Notes under the pieces: generated by a model | Database searches by the model: none | What the model was told of the DNA's origin: nothing | The model's input: only the letters and a program-made list of their open reading frames with translations | Shown: in pieces, positions 6,414 through 9,910 of the stretch | How positions within the stretch are numbered: the first letter of the stretch is position 1 | Layout of the letters: each line of letters begins with the position of its first letter | Assembly: GCA_002314775.1 (NCBI GenBank) | Contig: DCHE01000081.1 | Coordinates: 7,468 to 17,377, forward strand | DNA: 9,910 bases | Reading direction: 5' to 3' | Origin: Lachnospiraceae bacterium UBA1760 | GTDB taxonomy: Bacteria > Bacillota > Clostridia > Lachnospirales > Lachnospiraceae | Translations under genes and position numbers: made by a program

Positions 6414-8231
6414 ATGTGCGGAATTATTGGATTTACTGGTGAGCTTCCAGTAAAGGATATATTAATTGATGGTCTTGAGCAGCTCGAGTATAGAGGATAT
6501 GACAGTGCAGGTATCGCGATGCTTGACTCAAAGACTGGACTTATTGTTAAGAAGAAGACAGGTAAGGTGTCATATCTTAGAGAGGCAGCTGCTGATATCG
6601 AGACTGATGCAACCTGTGGAATTGGACATACAAGATGGGCAACACACGGCGGTGTTACAGACACCAATGCTCACCCACACAGATGCGGAAAGGTTGCTCT
6701 TATTCACAACGGAATTATAGAGAATTACAGAGAGCTTACAGTTGAAAATGGACTTAAGGAGAAGCTCGTTTCAGAGACAGATACTGAGGTAGTAGCTGCA
6801 TTTCTTGACAAGGTATATGAGGGTGACCCATATCAGGCAATCAAGAAGGTAGTGAAGAAGCTTGCTGGTTCATTTGCACTATGCATTATGTTTGAGGATC
6901 ATCCTGGAACAATATTTGCAGTGAGAAATGTAAGCCCTATGGTAGCTGCTGCATTTGACGGCGGTTCAATTATTGCTTCAGATATTACAGCAATTATCAA
7001 TTATTCTAAGAAGTACTTTGTAGTGCCAGAGTACGATATTCTTACACTTTCAAAGGATGGAATCGATATCCAGGATATGAAGGGTAATCCGGTTCATCCA
7101 GAAATCCTTGAAGTAAACTGGGATGTTAAGTCAGCTCAGAAGGGTGGATATCCACACTTCATGCTAAAGGAGATCTATGAGCAGCCAGATGCTTTAAGAA
7201 ATACAGTAACACCAAGAGTAAAGAATGGACTTCCATACTTACTTGATGATGGAATTGACGATGCAGTATTCGAGAATATGAAGAACATTACAGTTGTTGC
7301 CTGCGGTACTGCTATGCATGCCGGACTTGTTGGTAAGGCACTTATCGAGGCAAGACTTCGTATTCCAGTAACAGTTGAGATTGCTTCCGAGTTCAGATAC
7401 AAGGACCCAATCATTGATTCAGACACACTTACAATCGTTCTCTCACAGTCAGGAGAGACAGTTGATACACTTGAGGCCTTAAGACTTGCCCAGAGAAAGG
7501 GCTCAAAGGTTCTTTCCCTTGTAAATGTTAAGGGCTCAACTATAGCTCGTGAGAGTGATTATGTAATGTACACACACGCAGGTCCTGAGATTGCGGTAGC
7601 GTCAACCAAGGCGTACACAGTTCAGATTTCTGCAATGTACATTCTTGCATGTAAGATTGGACTTACAAAGGGAATCATTTCCGAGGAGGAGGCTAAGAGC
7701 TTCATCACAGAGCTTCTCGATGCAGGTGCAATCATTGAGGACACATTAAAGAGAGCGGATGATATCAAGAGAATTGCCAATACAATAAAGACAGCACCGG
7801 ACGTATTCTTCATCGGACGTAAGATTGACTACACTATGAGTGTTGAGGCAGCTCTTAAGCTTAAGGAGATTTCATACATTCACGCTGAGGCATACGCAGC
7901 AGGTGAGTTAAAGCACGGTACCATCGCACTTATTTCCGAAAATGTACCAGTTATCGCAATCGCAACCCAGAAGGACGTTTACGACAAGGTTATCTCAAAC
8001 GTTCGTGAGGTTAAGGCAAGAGGTGCCTATGTAATCCTTGTCAGCATGGACGATGTGATTGATGATAAGAAGATTTGCGACGCACAGATTAGACTTTCTG
8101 ATGTTAAGGAGGAGTTTTCAGTATTTGCAACAGCTGTTGTACTTCAGCTCATTGCATATTACACATCAGATGCCAAGGGCTTAGATGTAGACAAGCCAAG
8201 AAATCTTGCTAAATCAGTTACTGTAGAGTAA
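6414..8231 (+). CDS. glmS: Glutamine--fructose-6-phosphate aminotransferase (isomerizing)
   Basis: The enzyme converts fructose-6-phosphate and glutamine to glucosamine-6-phosphate and glutamate, the first step to UDP-GlcNAc for the cell wall; it is cytosolic. The 605-residue length is normal for the family. Residues 2 to about 220 are the class II glutamine amidotransferase domain: Cys2 nucleophile (exposed after Met removal) in MCGIIGFTG, RGYDSAG at 27-33, HTRWATHG from 72, and HNGIIEN from 98. Two SIS sugar-isomerase domains follow. The first has SQSGET from 344 and ASTKAYT around 396-402. The second has EAALKLKEISYIHAEAYAAGELKHG. The protein ends in LAKSVTVE, with Lys600 matching the catalytic C-tail lysine of E. 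coli GlmS. All key residues are present. Expression is controlled by the leader ribozyme. The longer frame from 6150 is not the real gene. Confidence 0.98.
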   Translation: MCGIIGFTGELPVKDILIDGLEQLEYRGYDSAGIAMLDSKTGLIVKKKTGKVSYLREAAADIETDATCGIGHTRWATHGGVTDTNAHPHRCGKVALIHNGIIENYRELTVENGLKEKLVSETDTEVVAAFLDKVYEGDPYQAIKKVVKKLAGSFALCIMFEDHPGTIFAVRNVSPMVAAAFDGGSIIASDITAIINYSKKYFVVPEYDILTLSKDGIDIQDMKGNPVHPEILEVNWDVKSAQKGGYPHFMLKEIYEQPDALRNTVTPRVKNGLPYLLDDGIDDAVFENMKNITVVACGTAMHAGLVGKALIEARLRIPVTVEIASEFRYKDPIIDSDTLTIVLSQSGETVDTLEALRLAQRKGSKVLSLVNVKGSTIARESDYVMYTHAGPEIAVASTKAYTVQISAMYILACKIGLTKGIISEEEAKSFITELLDAGAIIEDTLKRADDIKRIANTIKTAPDVFFIGRKIDYTMSVEAALKLKEISYIHAEAYAAGELKHGTIALISENVPVIAIATQKDVYDKVISNVREVKARGAYVILVSMDDVIDDKKICDAQIRLSDVKEEFSVFATAVVLQLIAYYTSDAKGLDVDKPRNLAKSVTVE

Positions 8232-8237
8232 TCTGTC

Positions 8238-8374
8238 ATAGACGGGACCCACGCCAGTGGGTGGCTATGACGTAGCCCACGCCAGTGGGTTATTACAGAT
8301 GCCAAAGAGTGAATAGACGGGACCCACGCCAGTGGGTGGCTATGACATACCACGCCAGTGGGTGGCTATGACGT
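8238..8374 (+). repeat. Cluster of four short palindromes in two ~75-bp units between glmS and the hydrogenase gene
   Basis: The core ACCCAC-GCCA-GTGGGT is a 6-bp stem with a 4-nt loop. It occurs at 8247-8262 and 8322-8337 (perfect), at 8275-8290 (first base G, giving a G-T wobble) and at 8349-8363 (one C lost). A 34-bp stretch starting ATAGACGGGACCCACG is identical at 8238-8271 and 8313-8346, giving a 75-bp unit. The tail GTGGGTGGCTATGACGTA after a core recurs at 8257-8274 and 8358-8374, with a one-base variant (ACATA) after the third core. The region is GC-richer than the other gaps. No T-run follows, so these are not plain terminators. They resemble REP-like intergenic repeats. Confidence 0.85.
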
Positions 8375-8384
8375 ATCACATCAG

Positions 8385-8389
8385 GGAGG
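8385..8389 (+). promoter_or_regulatory. Ribosome binding site of the hydrogenase gene
   Basis: GGAGG (within GGGAGGT) lies 9 nt before ATG 8399 and 10 nt after the end of the last palindromic repeat. I see no convincing promoter between glmS and this site. Confidence 0.85.
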
Positions 8390-8398
8390 TGCAAAAGA

Positions 8399-9859
8399 AT
8401 GGTAACGAACGACCAGACAATCATAAAGGTTAAGCATAACGTTCTCTACGAGGTAGCAAAGGCTGCATTTGAGGGAACACTTGAAGAAGAAAAGAATAAA
8501 ATTCCATACAGAATGATACCAGGTCCAAAGGCAAGATATCGCTGCTGTATCTACAAGGAACGAGAGGTAATCAGAGAGAGAATCAACCTTGCAGAGGGCG
8601 GACATACAGGTCCAGAGGATAATGGACTTGTAGTTCAGGTTATCGAGCCAGCCTGTGAGGGTTGTCCGATTTCCAGCTACGTAGTAACAGACAACTGCCA
8701 GAACTGTATGGGTAAGGCTTGTATCAATGCATGTAATTTTGGCGCCATTACTCCGGGCCGTTATCGTAGCCATATTGATGCACAGAAGTGTAAAGAATGT
8801 GGAAAGTGTGCGCAGGCTTGTCCTTACAATGCGATTGCACAGTTAAAGAGACCTTGCAAGTTCTCTTGCCCAGTGAATGCTGTTGCATATGATGAGAATG
8901 GTATTTCTCAGATTGATGAAGAGAAGTGCATCCGTTGCGGAAAGTGCATCCACAGCTGTCCATTTGGAGCCATCGGTTCAAAAACTTCAATTGTTCAGGT
9001 AATCGATGCTATTAAATCTGGCAAGAAGGTAATTGCAATGTATGCTCCTGCAACAGAAGGACAGTTCGGAGAGAACATTACAGCAAACAGCTGGAAGGTA
9101 GCTCTTGAAAAATTAGGTTTTGCAGGATTTATTGAAGCAGCAGCAGGTGCTGATATGACAGCTGCATCTGAGGCCGAGGAGTGGGTTGAGGCATACAAAG
9201 AAGGAAAGCAGAAGGTTACAAGCTGCTGTCCAGCATTTGTTAACATGGTTCGTCGTCACTTCCCTGATATGGCTGATATGATTTCTACAACAATATCTCC
9301 TATGTGTGCAACTTCAAGAATGCTTAAGGCAATAGATCCAGATGTTGTCACAGTATTTATTGGACCTTGTATTGCAAAGAAGTCTGAAGTGGCAGATCAA
9401 AAAATAGAGGGAAATGCGGACTATGTTTTAACATATAGTGAAATTCGTGCCATTATGAGAGCCAAGGGAGTTGAACTTGAGGCTGATACAGAAGCTTACG
9501 AAGTATCACAGAAGGGTTCAGTTTACGGAAAGCGTTTTGCTGCATCTGGTGGAGTTACAGCCGCTGTTGTTCAAAGTATTAAAGAAATGAATGAAGATAT
9601 TGACGTTAAGGTTTGCAAGGCAAATGGTGCTGCTGAATGCAAGAAGTTCCTTATGATGATGAAAGCAGGAAAGCTTCCTGAGCACTTTATTGAAGGAATG
9701 GTTTGTGATGGCGGTTGTGTTAACGGACCTAGTGCATTCACAGGTGAAATGGGATCCAGAAAAGATCGCGAAGCTTTGCTTGCAAAGGCAGATGACCGTG
9801 AAATTCATGCAAACTTAAAGAACTTTGACATGGATAGCTTCTCGATGCATCGCCACTAA
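8399..9859 (+). CDS. [FeFe] hydrogenase, group B type
   Basis: The protein catalyses reversible proton reduction to H2, probably with ferredoxin, in the cytosol; its direction and partner in vivo are unknown. It has 486 residues. The H-cluster motifs are L1 TSCCPAF (274-280), L2 GPCIAKKSE (322-330) and L3 MVCDGGCVNGPS (434-445). Expected ligands are Cys277, Cys324, Cys436 and Cys440, with Cys276 as the proton-relay Cys. L1 and L3 differ from group A (TSCCPxW; MACxxGC). With SPMCATSR (301-308) and an N-terminus containing IPGPKARYRCCIYKERE, this points to group B. The N-terminal FeS region holds 16 Cys: C86/C89, C100-x2-C-x4-C-x3-C112, C131-x2-C-x2-C-x3-C141, C153-x3-C157 and C177-x2-C-x2-C-x3-C187. 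That is enough for four [4Fe-4S] clusters. Maturation needs HydE, HydF and HydG, which are not in the window. It follows glmS by 167 bp. Confidence 0.93.
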   Translation: MVTNDQTIIKVKHNVLYEVAKAAFEGTLEEEKNKIPYRMIPGPKARYRCCIYKEREVIRERINLAEGGHTGPEDNGLVVQVIEPACEGCPISSYVVTDNCQNCMGKACINACNFGAITPGRYRSHIDAQKCKECGKCAQACPYNAIAQLKRPCKFSCPVNAVAYDENGISQIDEEKCIRCGKCIHSCPFGAIGSKTSIVQVIDAIKSGKKVIAMYAPATEGQFGENITANSWKVALEKLGFAGFIEAAAGADMTAASEAEEWVEAYKEGKQKVTSCCPAFVNMVRRHFPDMADMISTTISPMCATSRMLKAIDPDVVTVFIGPCIAKKSEVADQKIEGNADYVLTYSEIRAIMRAKGVELEADTEAYEVSQKGSVYGKRFAASGGVTAAVVQSIKEMNEDIDVKVCKANGAAECKKFLMMMKAGKLPEHFIEGMVCDGGCVNGPSAFTGEMGSRKDREALLAKADDREIHANLKNFDMDSFSMHRH

Positions 9860-9880
9860 TTACTAATATTTTCGAATTGT

Positions 9881-9909
9881 TTGTGTATCAAGCCTACTCG
9901 TGATAGAAT
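9881..9909 (+). promoter_or_regulatory. Candidate promoter for a gene beyond the window
   Basis: TTGTGT (9881-9886), a 17-bp spacer, and TAGAAT (9904-9909) with TG at 9901-9902 (extended -10). The TGA before the -10 hexamer matches the glmS promoter here. The gap from the hydrogenase stop (9859) contains no obvious terminator hairpin. Confidence 0.45.
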
Positions 9910-9910
9910 G

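Noticed and set aside
6131..6667. 178-codon open frame on the minus strand
   Set aside because: It lies opposite the glmS promoter, ribozyme and the conserved GlmS N-terminus, and shows no ribosome binding site or recognisable protein.
8159..8353. 64-codon minus-strand frame with repeated HSHPLAWVPS
   Set aside because: Its internal repeats come from the palindromic DNA repeats, and its other end (STVTDLARFLG) is the antisense of the conserved GlmS C-terminus.
8238..8374. Possible CRISPR array
   Set aside because: The repeats are short palindromes with unequal gaps (about 28, 47 and 26 bases between starts). The gaps themselves are partly repeated, and there is no leader or cas gene.
8381..8773. 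130-codon minus-strand frame opposite the hydrogenase N-terminus
   Set aside because: It is antisense to conserved ferredoxin-type coding sequence, with no start signal or recognisable product.

Overview
This window most likely comes from the chromosome of an anaerobic, low-to-moderate GC Firmicute, best matched to the Lachnospiraceae (Roseburia, Agathobacter, Butyrivibrio or Lachnospira type). The grounds are AGA/GGA-rich codon use, strong GGAGG ribosome binding sites, a glmS ribozyme, a group B [FeFe] hydrogenase, and a very large secreted protein built from MBG/YDG-like modules. The genus is an inference, because no rRNA or marker phylogeny can be run here. All four genes lie on the + strand.

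Layout. (1) Positions 1-1355 hold the 3' part of a gene cut by the window edge. It encodes an Ala/Lys-rich segment, one membrane helix, a Thr/Glu-rich linker and an unrecognised, probably extracellular domain. (2) Positions 1356-1596 are AT-rich and carry a 10-bp direct repeat next to a TATAAT box, then a strong hairpin terminator. (3) Positions 1597-6000 encode a 1467-residue surface protein. It has a signal peptide, a glycine-rich duplicated region, a string of Ig-like (MBG/YDG type) modules, six Cys-rich repeats, five of them exactly 40 residues apart, and a C-terminal membrane anchor. (4) Positions 6001-6413 are all regulatory: a hairpin, a terminator, a sigma-A promoter with extended -10, a complete glmS ribozyme and a further hairpin just before the glmS ribosome binding site. 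(5) Positions 6414-8231 are glmS. (6) Positions 8232-8398 hold four short palindromes in two tandem ~75-bp units. (7) Positions 8399-9859 encode a group B [FeFe] hydrogenase with an unusually Cys-rich N-terminus. (8) The last 50 bases contain a candidate promoter for the next gene.

How the parts work together. GlmS makes glucosamine-6-phosphate, the entry point to UDP-GlcNAc and peptidoglycan. Its mRNA leader is a self-cleaving ribozyme that senses that product, so the enzyme is under direct feedback control. The ribozyme fixes the start of glmS: the open frame continues 88 codons upstream, but that stretch is ribozyme and leader RNA. The hydrogenase is unrelated in function. It has no clear promoter of its own in the short gap and may be partly co-transcribed with glmS, with the palindromic repeats lying in the spacer. 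The two upstream genes look like independent cell-envelope functions.

The features most worth following up are the palindromic repeat cluster between glmS and the hydrogenase, the extra hairpin between the ribozyme and the glmS start, the phased Cys repeats with apparent CxxC to Cx5H ligand exchange, and the leader of the large surface protein. I did not see a clearly new multi-gene system.
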